Shown here piece after piece: positions 45,927-54,826 of a stretch of 64,000 bases of DNA. Both the position numbers and the translations under genes were made by a program. Source of the stretch: CAKZLS01 sp963701445 (GTDB lineage Bacteria > Pseudomonadota > Alphaproteobacteria > Rhodospirillales > Defluviicoccaceae); contig CAVPAM010000002.1 in the NCBI GenBank assembly GCA_963701445.1, positions 1 to 64,000 of the forward strand, written 5' to 3'. Under the pieces are notes generated by a model, which was given only the letters and a program-made list of their open reading frames with translations, did not search any database and had not been told where the DNA came from. How positions within the stretch are numbered: position 1 is the first letter of the stretch; the number at the start of each line of letters is the position of its first letter.

Positions 45927-46799
45927 ATGTTCGAAGGCTTTACGACGACCGCCATCGAAACGCGAGGGGCGGTAATCCATACTCTCCACGGAGGTTCGGG
46001 GCCGCCGCTTCTGCTGCTACACGGATATCCGCAGACCCACGTCATGTGGCACAAGATCGCGCCGCGCCTCGCCGAGCGCTTCACGGTCGTGGCCACCGAC
46101 CTGCGAGGCTACGGAGACAGCGGCAAGCCGCCCTCCGATCCCGCGCACCACGCCTATTCCAAGCGCGCCACCGCCCAGGATCAAGTGGAGGTCATGGAGA
46201 CCCTCGGGTTCCGGTCGTTTGTCGTGGCCGGACATGACCGGGGCGGCCGGGTCGCGCACCGCATGGCCCTCGACCATCCCGAGCGGGTTGAAAAGCTGGC
46301 GGTCCTCGATATCGTGCCCACCCACAAGATCTTCTCCACCGTCACCAAGGAGGTGGCGACGGGCTATTATCACTGGTTCTTCCTGATCCAGGGCAACGGC
46401 CTGCCGGAAACGCTGATCGGCCACGACCCGGCGTACTACCTTACCGCCAAGCTGGGCCACTGGAGCGCGAGCATGGAGGGGTTCACGGAGGAGGCCCTGG
46501 CCGAATACATTCGCTGTTTCAGCGATCCGGCCGCCATCCATGCGTCCTGCGAAGATTATCGCGCCGCCGCCGGCATCGATCTGGAACACGACGAGTCGGA
46601 CTTGGATCGGAAGGTGGGGTGTCCTTTGCTGGTGCTATGGGGCGAGCGGGGACTGATGGAGCGCAATTACGATGTGCTGGGCACGTGGCGGGAACGGGCG
46701 AGCGACGTGCGCGGCGAGCGATTGCCGTGTGGCCACTTCCTCGCCGAGGAGGCCCCCGACGAGACCCTGGACCGCCTCGTGGGCTTTTTCGCGGATTGA
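45927..46799 (+). CDS. Haloacid/fluoroacetate dehalogenase-like alpha/beta hydrolase
   Basis: The 290-residue protein closely follows the Rhodopseudomonas fluoroacetate dehalogenase. It has LHGYPQTHVMWHKIAPRLAE, nucleophile Asp104 in AGHDRGGRVAHR with Arg105 and Arg108 for the carboxylate, acid Asp128 in LAVLDIVPT, and His270 in PCGHFL. The residues that form the fluoride pocket in the characterised enzyme (His, Trp and Tyr) align with His149-Trp150 in YYHWFF and Tyr211 in CEDYR. Conservation of all these points to a C-halogen hydrolase, possibly C-F, acting in the cytoplasm. Activity still has to be tested, as relatives vary. Confidence 0.85.
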   Translation: MFEGFTTTAIETRGAVIHTLHGGSGPPLLLLHGYPQTHVMWHKIAPRLAERFTVVATDLRGYGDSGKPPSDPAHHAYSKRATAQDQVEVMETLGFRSFVVAGHDRGGRVAHRMALDHPERVEKLAVLDIVPTHKIFSTVTKEVATGYYHWFFLIQGNGLPETLIGHDPAYYLTAKLGHWSASMEGFTEEALAEYIRCFSDPAAIHASCEDYRAAAGIDLEHDESDLDRKVGCPLLVLWGERGLMERNYDVLGTWRERASDVRGERLPCGHFLAEEAPDETLDRLVGFFAD

Positions 46800-46838
46800 C
46801 TTGTTGCGTTCTGGCGCGCCCCGACTAATTCTGAGCCC

Positions 46839-47648
46839 ATGAAGCAAAAATCTCGCGGACGAAAATACCGAAAACAACAAGCGCGGGCCCTGGCCGAGCC
46901 CGCTCCCGCCAAGAAGCCCGAGGGTCAGATGGGGCTGGTGGGCCGGCTCCGCGCCTATTTTTTCGCCGGAATCCTGATCACCGCGCCCATTTCCATCACC
47001 TTCTACCTAGCTTGGCTGTTCATCAGCTTCGTGGACGCCCGGGTTACTCCCTGGATACCGGAGAAATACAATCCAACGACCTATCTGCCCTTTGGCCTTC
47101 CCGGCCTGGGGCTGGTGATCGTCGTCGTGGGATTGACCCTGATTGGGATGGTCACCGCCGGCTTCTTCGGCCGCCTGATCATGAAGTTTTACGACGGACT
47201 GTTGGCCCGCATGCCGGTGGTCCGCAACGTCTACAGCGCGCTGAAACAGATCATAGAGACGGTGCTGGCGCAGCAATCCACGGCATTCCGGCAGGCCGTC
47301 CTGATCGAGTATCCGCGCCATGGCCTCTGGGCCATTGCCTTCATCACCGGGCGCACAGAGGAGGAGGTGCAGAACCTCACGGAAGAGGAAATGATCAACG
47401 TCTTCCTGCCGACGACGCCCAATCCCACGTCGGGTTTTCTGCTGTTCGTTCCAAGGGGCGATCTCGTTCCCTTGAGCATGTCGGTGGAGGAAGCCATCAA
47501 GATGGTGATCTCTGGGGGCATCGTCACCCCTCCGGATAGACGGCCGGACGCGGAGCAGCAGGTGCCCCTCGTGTTGGCCAAGGCGGAAGACGAGGACGGC
47601 GACGGGGATTCGGAGCCGGAGCTCCATCCGGACACGGAGCGGGCGTGA
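46839..47648 (+). CDS. DUF502 membrane protein
   Basis: The 269-residue protein has a basic N-terminal tail, two membrane segments (about 37-67 and 88-113; YFFAGILITAPISITFYLAW and LGLVIVVVGLTLIGMVTAGF), and then the conserved DUF502 domain with MPVVRNVYSALKQIIETVLA and VFLPTTPNPTSGFLLFVPRG. The tail is acidic. The family is widespread in alphaproteobacteria and the function is not established. It lies just after the hydrolase gene and converges with recG. Confidence 0.9.
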   Translation: MKQKSRGRKYRKQQARALAEPAPAKKPEGQMGLVGRLRAYFFAGILITAPISITFYLAWLFISFVDARVTPWIPEKYNPTTYLPFGLPGLGLVIVVVGLTLIGMVTAGFFGRLIMKFYDGLLARMPVVRNVYSALKQIIETVLAQQSTAFRQAVLIEYPRHGLWAIAFITGRTEEEVQNLTEEEMINVFLPTTPNPTSGFLLFVPRGDLVPLSMSVEEAIKMVISGGIVTPPDRRPDAEQQVPLVLAKAEDEDGDGDSEPELHPDTERA

Positions 47649-47663
47649 GCGGGAGCCTTGCTC

Positions 47664-49745
47664 CTAACCGGACCGTAGGTAGCGAACGGCGGCATCGCGC
47701 TCGAACAGGTAAAGCAGCGTGCGCAGCGCCTTGCCGCGCGCCGATTTGAGATAGGGGTCGCGGCCCAGGATCAGCCGTGCGTCGTCGCGGGCCACCGCCA
47801 GCAGGTCGGCGTGAAAGGCGAGATCGGCGACGCGGAACTCCGGCGCGCCGCTCTGGCGGACCCCGAGCAACTCGCCGGCGCCCCGCAGGCGCAAATCCTC
47901 CTCGGCGATGCGGAAGCCGTCGTCGGTCTCGCGCATGATCGCCAGCCGGGCCCGCGCGGCCTCGGTCAGCGGCGGCGCGTAGACCAGCACGCACGTCGAC
48001 GTGGCGGACCCGCGCCCGATCCGGCCGCGCAACTGGTGAAGCTGGGCCAATCCGAACCGCTCGGCGTGTTCGATGATCATAACCGTGGCGGCGGGGACGT
48101 CGACCCCCACCTCGATCACCGTGGTCGCCACCAGCAGGTCCACGGGCCCGTCCACGAAGGCGGCCATGGCGGCGTCCTTGACGGGGCCCTTCATGCGTCC
48201 ATGAACCATGCCCACGCGCCCATCGAAGATGCCGCTCAGGTGGCGGAACCGCTCCTCCGCCGCGTTGACGTCGAGCACGTCCAACTCTTCCACCAGCGGG
48301 CACACCCAGTAGACCTTGGCGCCGGCGGTCAGGCTCCGGGCCACGCCGGCGATCACGTCATCGAGACGCTCCATGGGGACCGCCCGCGTGTCCACCGGCT
48401 GGCGCCCCGGCGGCTTCTCCACCAGCTTGGACGCGTCCATGTCGCCGTAAGAGGTCAGCATCAGCGTTCGCGGGATGGGTGTGGCGGTCATCACCAGGAT
48501 ATCCGTGGCCGGGCCCTTGGCCGCGAGGTCGAGCCGCTGGTGGACGCCGAAGCGGTGCTGTTCGTCGATCACCGCCAGCGCCAGGTCCTTGAACGTCACC
48601 GCCTCCTGGAACAGTGCGTGAGTCCCGACCGCCATGGGAATGACGCCCTCGGCGAAACCGTCGAGGACGGGGTTGCGGGATCTGCCCTTTTCCCGGCCGG
48701 TGAGCAGCGCCACGTCCACGCCGGCCGCCGCCGCCAGCGGCTTGATGGTGGCGTAGTGCTGACGTGCCAGGATCTCCGTGGGCGCCATCAGCGCCGCCTG
48801 CGCGCCGCTTTCCACGGCGGTCAGCATGGCCATCAGCGCCACCACCGTCTTGCCGCTGCCGACGTCGCCCTGCAAAAGCCGCAGCATGCGCGAGTCCGAC
48901 GCCATGTCGGCGGTGATCTCCGCGATCGCCCGTTCCTGCGAGGCCGTGAGCGTGAACGACAAGGCGTCGAGGGCGCGCCGGACGAGGAGGCCCTCGGCGC
49001 GGATGGCCCGGCCGGCGATTTCGTGCTGGTGCCGGCGGATCAGGGCCAGCGCCAGCTGGTTGGCGAGGAGTTCGTCGTAGGCGAGGCGGCTTCGCGCCGG
49101 CGACAGCGGCGCGAGTCCGGCCTCGTCCTTCGGGGCGTGGGCGTCGTGCAACGCGGCGCGCCACGGTTTCCAGCCTTTTTGCGCGTTGAACGCCGGATCC
49201 AGCCATTCGTCCAGCGCCGGCGTCCGCTCGAGGGCCGCCCGCGCCAGCTTGACCGCCTGCTTGGCTGTCAAACCAGCGGTCAACGGATAGACCGGCTCGA
49301 CGATGGCGATGCCGTCGCGGTCCTTTTCCTCGACGACGTGGTCGGGGTGGGTCATCTGCAGTTGATGGCCATACCGCTCCACCAACCCGCTGACCACCCG
49401 GAGCGAGCCTTCCGGCAGGACCTTGCCGAGGTAGTCGGCGCGGGCGTGAAAGAACACCAGGGTCAGTTCGCCGGTCTCGTCCGCGCACAGCACCCGATAG
49501 GGACGGCGCGGCGTCGACGAAGGCTGATGACCGAGCACCCGGACGGTCAGGGTCGCCACCGTCCCCGGGATCGCCTTCGCAACCTTCGGCGAGAACCGGC
49601 GGTCGACTAGACCCGACGGAAGATGCCACAACAGGTCCACCACCCGAGGCCCCGCCAGTTTTTCCACGATGGCGGCCAGACGGGGGCCGACACCCGGAAG
49701 AGCGCGGGCCGGAGCGAACAGAGGGTAGAGAACTTGCGGTCGCAT
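47664..49745 (-). CDS. recG: ATP-dependent DNA helicase RecG
   Basis: The 693-residue helicase remodels stalled forks and Holliday junctions. It has the N-terminal wedge/OB domain, then helicase motif I LLQGDVGSGKTVVAL, motif Ia APTEILARQHYA, the DEAH-like AVIDEQHRFGVHQR, motif III VMTATPIPRT, motif V ATTVIEVGVDVPAATVMII and motif VI QLRGRIGRG. The ATG at 49745 gives the normal family start (YPLFAPARALPGVGPRL). It is divergent from sdhE-mfd, a usual alphaproteobacterial arrangement. Confidence 0.96.
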   Translation of the reverse strand: MRPQVLYPLFAPARALPGVGPRLAAIVEKLAGPRVVDLLWHLPSGLVDRRFSPKVAKAIPGTVATLTVRVLGHQPSSTPRRPYRVLCADETGELTLVFFHARADYLGKVLPEGSLRVVSGLVERYGHQLQMTHPDHVVEEKDRDGIAIVEPVYPLTAGLTAKQAVKLARAALERTPALDEWLDPAFNAQKGWKPWRAALHDAHAPKDEAGLAPLSPARSRLAYDELLANQLALALIRRHQHEIAGRAIRAEGLLVRRALDALSFTLTASQERAIAEITADMASDSRMLRLLQGDVGSGKTVVALMAMLTAVESGAQAALMAPTEILARQHYATIKPLAAAAGVDVALLTGREKGRSRNPVLDGFAEGVIPMAVGTHALFQEAVTFKDLALAVIDEQHRFGVHQRLDLAAKGPATDILVMTATPIPRTLMLTSYGDMDASKLVEKPPGRQPVDTRAVPMERLDDVIAGVARSLTAGAKVYWVCPLVEELDVLDVNAAEERFRHLSGIFDGRVGMVHGRMKGPVKDAAMAAFVDGPVDLLVATTVIEVGVDVPAATVMIIEHAERFGLAQLHQLRGRIGRGSATSTCVLVYAPPLTEAARARLAIMRETDDGFRIAEEDLRLRGAGELLGVRQSGAPEFRVADLAFHADLLAVARDDARLILGRDPYLKSARGKALRTLLYLFERDAAVRYLRSG

Positions 49746-49812
49746 GTGAAATGAGCGGCTGACAGGCAATTCAGGGTCTCTTATATCCTACAGTCCCGAC
49801 CGGAGGAGAGGA

Positions 49813-50100
49813 ATGATCGAACCCACCCAACCTACCGACAAACTGCGCAAGCGCGTGCGGTTCCGCAGCCACCACACTGGGATGCAGGAGAACGACCTGT
49901 TGATCGGTGCCTTCGCGGACCGGAATCTGGCGACCATGAGTGACGCGGACGTGGCGTGGTTCGAATCGCTGATGATGGATAACAACGATATCGATTTGTA
50001 CAACTGGATGATGAAGAAGGCGCCCTACCCTGAGGAGTGGGATCATCCGGTCCTGCGATCCTTGATCGATTTCGCGCAACACTTCAGACCCGCCATTTAA
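49813..50100 (+). CDS. sdhE: Succinate dehydrogenase flavinylation/assembly factor SdhE
   Basis: The 95-residue cytoplasmic protein promotes covalent FAD attachment to SdhA. It has KRVRFRSHHTGMQENDLLIG, AFADRNLATMSDADVAWFES and LMMDNNDIDLYNWMM. The usual RGxxE motif at the start of this domain is replaced here by SHHTGMQENDLL, retaining the Glu. A GGAGAGG site precedes the ATG. It sits between recG and mfd as in many alphaproteobacteria. Confidence 0.92.
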   Translation: MIEPTQPTDKLRKRVRFRSHHTGMQENDLLIGAFADRNLATMSDADVAWFESLMMDNNDIDLYNWMMKKAPYPEEWDHPVLRSLIDFAQHFRPAI

Positions 50101-50104
50101 TCAT

Positions 50105-53100
50105 TTGAAAACCATAGAGCAACTACTGTCACGCCCGGGTCGAGCGTTGATCGCGGGCGCGCCGCCCGGCCATGACGCGGAACTCATCGCGTCGCTGGCG
50201 GCAGGGCGCGGCGGCGGCGTGCTGTTCATCGCGCGCAACGACGTTCGCATGGACTTCATGCGAGAGGCGCTCGAATTCTTCGCCCCGCACCTGGATACGC
50301 CGCAATTTCCGGCGTGGGATTGCCTGCCCTACGACCGGGTTTCGCCCAACCTTGAGATCGCCAGCAGGCGCATCGATACCCTGAGCCGTCTGCTTGAAAG
50401 CCGGGAAAGCGGCGAGACGGGCAAGGGTAGGGTGATTCTGACCACCGTGTCGGCGGTATTGCAGCGGGTGCCGCCGGAAGAGGAACTGGCCGAGGCCACC
50501 TTCGCGCTGGCTCGAGGCGACCGGCTGGATCCCGAAAAGCTGATCGCCTTTCTCGTAACTCATGGGTACCTGCGGGCCGAAACGGTCATGGAACCAGGCG
50601 AATACGCGATCCGGGGCGGCATCGTCGACGTTTTCCCGGCGGGCCGCGCCGAGCCGCTCCGCCTCGATTTCTTCGGCGACGAGCTGGACACCCTGCGGTC
50701 CTTCGATCCCGCGACCCAGCGCACCACCGACAAACTCGCCTCCTTCACCATCAAGCCGGTCAGCGAGGTGCTCCTGCACGACGCGGCGGTGGCGCGGTTC
50801 CGAACCGAATACCGGGCCTTGTTCGGGGCGGTGGGCGCCGACGATCCGCTTTATGCCGGCGTCTCCAGCGGCCGCCGGCAGGCGGGCATGGAGCATTGGC
50901 TGCCCCTGTTCCACCCGCGCATGAGCACCGTGTTCGATTACGCCCCGGGCGCGGCCGTGGTCCTCGATCATCACCTGAACGACGCCCGCGACGCCCGGCT
51001 GGACCTGATCCGGGAGTATTTCGACGCCCGGAGCAACATCGATACCGGCCGTTTCGCCGAGCTCGGAACCCCCTACAATCCGTTGCCGCCGGATCGCCTG
51101 TACCTGAGCGGCGAGGAGTGGGACGGGTTGCTCGCCGAGCGCGCCGTCGGCCAGCTTTCGCCCTTCGCGGTGCCCGAGGACATGGCCGGCGGGTTCGACG
51201 CGGGCGGACGGCCCGGGCCCGATTTCGCCGAGGCGCGGCTTCGCGGCGATGTCAACGTGTTCGACCTGCTCACCGACCGGCTGGTGGAACACCGAAAGCG
51301 CGGCCGCCGGGCGATGGTGGCCGCCGTGACCCGGGGCTCGCGCGATCGCCTCAAGGCGGTCATGGCCGAGCACGGCCTCACCACGGTGACGCCGGTGGAC
51401 GGCTGGGCCGAGGCCACGAAGCTGAAACCGGACACCCTGGCGCTGGCGGTTCTCGGCCTCGATCGCGGCTTCGTCACGTCCGCCTGGGCGGTGATCGCCG
51501 AACAGGACATTCTCGGCGACCGGCTTTCGCGCTCGCGGGCGCGCCGCGTCCGGGCCGAGAATTTCCTCACCGAGACCTCGTCGCTCAATCCCGGCGACCT
51601 GGTGGTCCACATGGATCACGGCATCGGCCGCTACGAGGGGCTTGAGACCATCTCGGTCTCCGGCGCGCCGCACGATTGCCTGCGCATTCTCTATGCCGGC
51701 GACAGCAAGCTGTTCCTGCCGGTGGAGAACATCGAGGTCATCAGCCGGTTCGGCTCGGACAGCGCCGGCGTTCCGCTCGACCGTCTCGGTGGCGCGGCCT
51801 GGCAGGCGCGCAAGGCCAAGCTCAAATCCCGCATCCGCGACATGGCCGACGAGCTGATCAAGGTGGCGGCGTCGCGGACTCTCCGCGCCGCGCCGGTCCT
51901 GACCCCGGCCGAGGGCCTGTTCGACGAGTTCTGCGCCCGGTTTCCCTATGCCGAGACGGACGACCAGTTGCGCGCCATCGACGACGTCATCGGCGATCTG
52001 GCGGGCGGCCATCCCGCCGACCGTCTGGTGTGCGGCGACGTCGGCTTCGGCAAGACCGAGGTGGCGCTGCGGGCCGCCTTCGTCACCGCGATGGAGGGCC
52101 GCCAGGTGGCGGTGGTGGTGCCGACCACGCTCCTGTGCCGCCAGCACTACCGGACCTTCGTGGAGCGCTTCAAGGGCTATCCGGTGCGCATCGGCGAACT
52201 CTCGCGGCTGGTGGTGGGCAAGCAGGCCAAGGCCACCAAGGCCGAACTGGCCGACGGCACGCTCGATATCGTCATCGGCACCCACGCGCTGGTGGCCAAG
52301 GACGTCAAGTTCCGCGACCTCGGGCTGCTGGTGGTGGACGAGGAGCAGCATTTCGGCGTCGCCCACAAGGAAAAGCTGAAGAAGCTCAAGACCAACGTCC
52401 ATGTGCTGACCCTCACCGCCACGCCCATTCCCCGCACGCTGCAGATGGCGCTGACCGGCGTCCGCGAGCTCAGCCTGATCGCCACGCCGCCCATCGACCG
52501 CCTGGCGGTGCGCACGTATGTCCTCGAACTCGACCCGGTGGTGATCCGCGAGGCCATCCTCCGCGAGCAGTACCGGGGCGGCCAGACCTTCTATGTCTGC
52601 CCGCGCATCGAGGATCTCGACGACGTCAAGAAGTTGCTGGCCGAGCTGGTGCCCGAGGCCAAGGTGGTGATGGCCCACGGCCGCATGGGCGCGCGCGACC
52701 TCGAGGGGGCGGTGGGGGCGTTCTACGAGGGCGCCTACGACGTGCTGCTATCCACCAACATCATCGAGTCGGGCCTGGACCTGCCGTCGGTGAACACCAT
52801 CGTCCTCCACCGCGCCGATATGTTCGGCCTGGCTCAGCTTTACCAGCTTCGCGGCCGGGTGGGACGCGCCAAGATCCGCGCCTACGCCTACCTGACGCTG
52901 CCGCCGCGCCGCAAGGTGACGCCAGCGGCGCAGAAGCGGCTCGAGGTGATGCAGTCGCTCGACGCGCTCGGGGCGGGTTTTTCGCTGGCCAGCCACGATC
53001 TCGACATCCGCGGCGCCGGCAATCTCCTAGGCGAGGAGCAGTCCGGCCAGATCCGCGAGGTAGGCATCGAGCTGTATCAGCAGATGCTCGAGGAGGCCGT

Positions 53101-53596
53101 CGCCGAGGCCCGGGGCGGCGAAGGCGAGGGCTCCGGCGAGGACGAGTGGAGCCCGCAGATCTCCATAGGCCTCGGCGTCCTCATCCCGGAGAATTACGTT
53201 CCCGACCTCGGTCTGCGCCTTGGCCTCTATCGGCGGCTCGCCGATTTCAAGGAGGCCGGCGAAATCGAGGCCTTCGCGGCCGAACTGGTGGACCGCTTCG
53301 GCGACCTCCCGGACGAGGTTAACAACCTGCTGCAGGTGGTTGCTATCAAACAGCTTTGCCGAAAAGCGGGGATCGAGAAGGTGGAGGCGGGCCCAAAGGG
53401 CGCGGTGGTCACCTTCCGCGACAACGCCGTCGCCAATCCGGCCGGGCTGGTGCAGTTCATCACCCGCCAGGCCAGCACCGCCAAACTGCGACCCGACCAC
53501 AAGCTGGTCCTCAAGCGCGGCTGGGAAACCCCCGGCGACCGCCTCGTCGGCGTCCGCAAACTCGCCCGCGACCTCGCCGAAATCGCGGGCGGCTGA
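50105..53596 (+). CDS. mfd: Transcription-repair coupling factor Mfd
   Basis: The 1,163-residue translocase displaces stalled RNA polymerase and recruits UvrA. It has the UvrB-like N-terminal region (FPAWDCLPYDRVSPNLEI), the RNA-polymerase-interacting segment with HMDHGIGRYEGLETI, helicase motifs VCGDVGFGKTEVALRAAF, LLVVDEEQHFGVAHKEKLK, LTATPIPRTLQMAL and QLRGRVGRAKIRAYAYL, and the C-terminal inhibitory domain. The start is TTG four bases after the sdhE stop, so translation is likely coupled. The length is typical and no breaks are seen. Confidence 0.96.
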   Translation: MKTIEQLLSRPGRALIAGAPPGHDAELIASLAAGRGGGVLFIARNDVRMDFMREALEFFAPHLDTPQFPAWDCLPYDRVSPNLEIASRRIDTLSRLLESRESGETGKGRVILTTVSAVLQRVPPEEELAEATFALARGDRLDPEKLIAFLVTHGYLRAETVMEPGEYAIRGGIVDVFPAGRAEPLRLDFFGDELDTLRSFDPATQRTTDKLASFTIKPVSEVLLHDAAVARFRTEYRALFGAVGADDPLYAGVSSGRRQAGMEHWLPLFHPRMSTVFDYAPGAAVVLDHHLNDARDARLDLIREYFDARSNIDTGRFAELGTPYNPLPPDRLYLSGEEWDGLLAERAVGQLSPFAVPEDMAGGFDAGGRPGPDFAEARLRGDVNVFDLLTDRLVEHRKRGRRAMVAAVTRGSRDRLKAVMAEHGLTTVTPVDGWAEATKLKPDTLALAVLGLDRGFVTSAWAVIAEQDILGDRLSRSRARRVRAENFLTETSSLNPGDLVVHMDHGIGRYEGLETISVSGAPHDCLRILYAGDSKLFLPVENIEVISRFGSDSAGVPLDRLGGAAWQARKAKLKSRIRDMADELIKVAASRTLRAAPVLTPAEGLFDEFCARFPYAETDDQLRAIDDVIGDLAGGHPADRLVCGDVGFGKTEVALRAAFVTAMEGRQVAVVVPTTLLCRQHYRTFVERFKGYPVRIGELSRLVVGKQAKATKAELADGTLDIVIGTHALVAKDVKFRDLGLLVVDEEQHFGVAHKEKLKKLKTNVHVLTLTATPIPRTLQMALTGVRELSLIATPPIDRLAVRTYVLELDPVVIREAILREQYRGGQTFYVCPRIEDLDDVKKLLAELVPEAKVVMAHGRMGARDLEGAVGAFYEGAYDVLLSTNIIESGLDLPSVNTIVLHRADMFGLAQLYQLRGRVGRAKIRAYAYLTLPPRRKVTPAAQKRLEVMQSLDALGAGFSLASHDLDIRGAGNLLGEEQSGQIREVGIELYQQMLEEAVAEARGGEGEGSGEDEWSPQISIGLGVLIPENYVPDLGLRLGLYRRLADFKEAGEIEAFAAELVDRFGDLPDEVNNLLQVVAIKQLCRKAGIEKVEAGPKGAVVTFRDNAVANPAGLVQFITRQASTAKLRPDHKLVLKRGWETPGDRLVGVRKLARDLAEIAGG

Positions 53597-53711
53597 GCCT
53601 TACAACCAGAATTCGCATTGAAAACCGGAGGCGGCGCCCCCAGCTTGGCCGGAGGTTCGCGAGACCGCGCGAGGCCGACTTCTGAACAGCGTAAAGGGAT
53701 TTGCAACGACC

Positions 53712-53984
53712 ATGAAGTCATCCGTTCACCTCATAGCCGCGGCCGGCATTGCCGCGGGGATCGGCTTTTCCGCCGGGCCCGCCGAAGCGAATTCGAGGGT
53801 CCCGGAGGGCGCCGCCACCGGGCTGCCGAACCCGGCCGCCGTGTTCTGCGTCGAACGCGGCGGACGCTACGAGATCCGCAAAACCGCCGGCGGCGAAACC
53901 GGCGTCTGTATCCTCCCGGACGGCACCGAAGCGGACGCCTGGGCGTATTTCCGGGAGATGTCCCAGCAGCCCAAGCGCGACTAG
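53712..53984 (+). CDS. Small exported DUF333 protein
   Basis: The 90-residue protein has a signal peptide (cleavage near AEA-N) and the DUF333 core PNPAAVFCVERGGRYEIRKT, then GVCILPDGTEADAWAYFRE, with the two conserved cysteines that probably form a disulfide. The family is sometimes named putative haemolysin without good evidence. Its end overlaps the convergent TetR gene by four bases. Confidence 0.85.
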   Translation: MKSSVHLIAAAGIAAGIGFSAGPAEANSRVPEGAATGLPNPAAVFCVERGGRYEIRKTAGGETGVCILPDGTEADAWAYFREMSQQPKRD

Positions 53985-54574
53985 CCTACGCTCCTTTCGA
54001 CAGGGCTGGCCATGGCCTGGGCGATGAGGGCGGCGGCGGCGGTCTTCGCCACCTCGGCGGCGCGGTTCCGGCTTTGCGAGACTTGGGCGGTGACGGTGGC
54101 GCCCTCCAACAGAAGGGCGAGCTCGTCGGCGAGGCCGGCGGGATCGGGTGCCGGAAGGGCGGCGCACTGGTCCTCGATGTAGCGTCGCATTAGCTCCTTG
54201 AAGGCCTTGCAAACCTGACGGATGGGAGTGTCGGGGTCCGAGTACTCGCCGACGGCGTTGATGAACATACAGCCGTAGAAGTTGTTCTGCTCGAACCATT
54301 CGGCGGCCACGTCGAATACGGCGAGCAACCGGTCGCGGGGCGTATGACCACGCTCCGCCACCTGACGCATGAAATTGTTGCGGAACAGCCCGTCATATTT
54401 CCGCAGGGCCGCCAGGATCAACTCGTCCTTCGAGCGGAAGTGGCGATAGAGGGTCTTCTTCGAGACGCCGGACGCCTCCAGGATGGTGTCGATACCGGTG
54501 GCGTGAAAGCCATGCTTGGAGAACAGGGCGATGGCGGTATCGATTAGCTGCTCGCGCCGCGGCGACTGGCTCAT
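53981..54574 (-). CDS. TetR/AcrR-family repressor
   Basis: The 197-residue regulator has a standard TetR N-terminus: REQLIDTAIALFSKHGFHAT, GIDTILEASGVSKKTLYRHF and RSKDELILAAL. A ligand-binding helical domain with two Cys-containing stretches (YGCMFINAVGEY, QVCKAFKELM) follows. The upstream region and the promoter of the divergent redox operon share ACAG-NN-CTGT palindromes, so it likely represses both itself and that operon. An oxidant or electrophile ligand would fit the target genes. Confidence 0.93.
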   Translation of the reverse strand: MSQSPRREQLIDTAIALFSKHGFHATGIDTILEASGVSKKTLYRHFRSKDELILAALRKYDGLFRNNFMRQVAERGHTPRDRLLAVFDVAAEWFEQNNFYGCMFINAVGEYSDPDTPIRQVCKAFKELMRRYIEDQCAALPAPDPAGLADELALLLEGATVTAQVSQSRNRAAEVAKTAAAALIAQAMASPVERSVG

Positions 54575-54592
54575 GCCGCTCTCCCAAAAAGA

Positions 54593-54606
54593 ATACAGAA
54601 CTGTAT
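54593..54606. promoter_or_regulatory. TetR operator candidate 1 (autoregulatory)
   Basis: The inverted repeat ATACAG-AA-CTGTAT begins 19 bases upstream of the TetR start codon. Its core ACAGAACTGT matches the pattern ACAG-NN-CTGT of the two sites in front of the divergent operon. Confidence 0.55.
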
Positions 54607-54668
54607 CTATCTTAGGCTACCATTTCGCACCTGGCAACAGCCAGACCTGGCGAGCCGTACATCCATAT

Positions 54669-54700
54669 ATTACCCGATACATTACCCGATATTACCCGAT
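54669..54700. repeat. Three direct copies of ATTACCCGAT in the divergent promoter region
   Basis: The 10-mer ATTACCCGAT occurs at 54669-54678, 54681-54690 and 54691-54700. An inverted repeat CGATCA (54697-54702)/TGATCG (54711-54716) follows across an A+T loop. The group lies between the TetR gene and the operon it probably controls. Tandem half-sites of a second regulator are possible, as is simple slippage. Confidence 0.6.
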
Positions 54701-54744
54701 CACAATTTTTTGATCGAGGTCCTTTCCCTAATGGATTGACGGAG

Positions 54745-54760
54745 GAGACAGGTCTGTTAC
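54745..54760. promoter_or_regulatory. TetR operator candidate 2
   Basis: GAGACAGGTCTGTTAC contains the core ACAGGTCTGT and is an imperfect version of the perfect palindrome 30 bases downstream. Confidence 0.6.
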
Positions 54761-54774
54761 CTTTCGCTTTGAAA

Positions 54775-54790
54775 GAGACAGATCTGTCTC
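54775..54790. promoter_or_regulatory. TetR operator candidate 3 (perfect palindrome)
   Basis: GAGACAGATCTGTCTC is a perfect 16-bp palindrome 36 bases before the ATG of the AhpD-like gene. Centre-to-centre distance to the second site is 30 bp, close to three helical turns, so two dimers could bind on the same face. Confidence 0.7.
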
Positions 54791-54826
54791 CCTCAAACGG
54801 TTCAACCCAGGAAAGGAGTTTTTCTC

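Noticed and set aside
50129..52678. An 849-codon minus-strand open frame opposite mfd
   Set aside because: It mirrors the Mfd helicase domains and is Arg/His-rich with no motifs.
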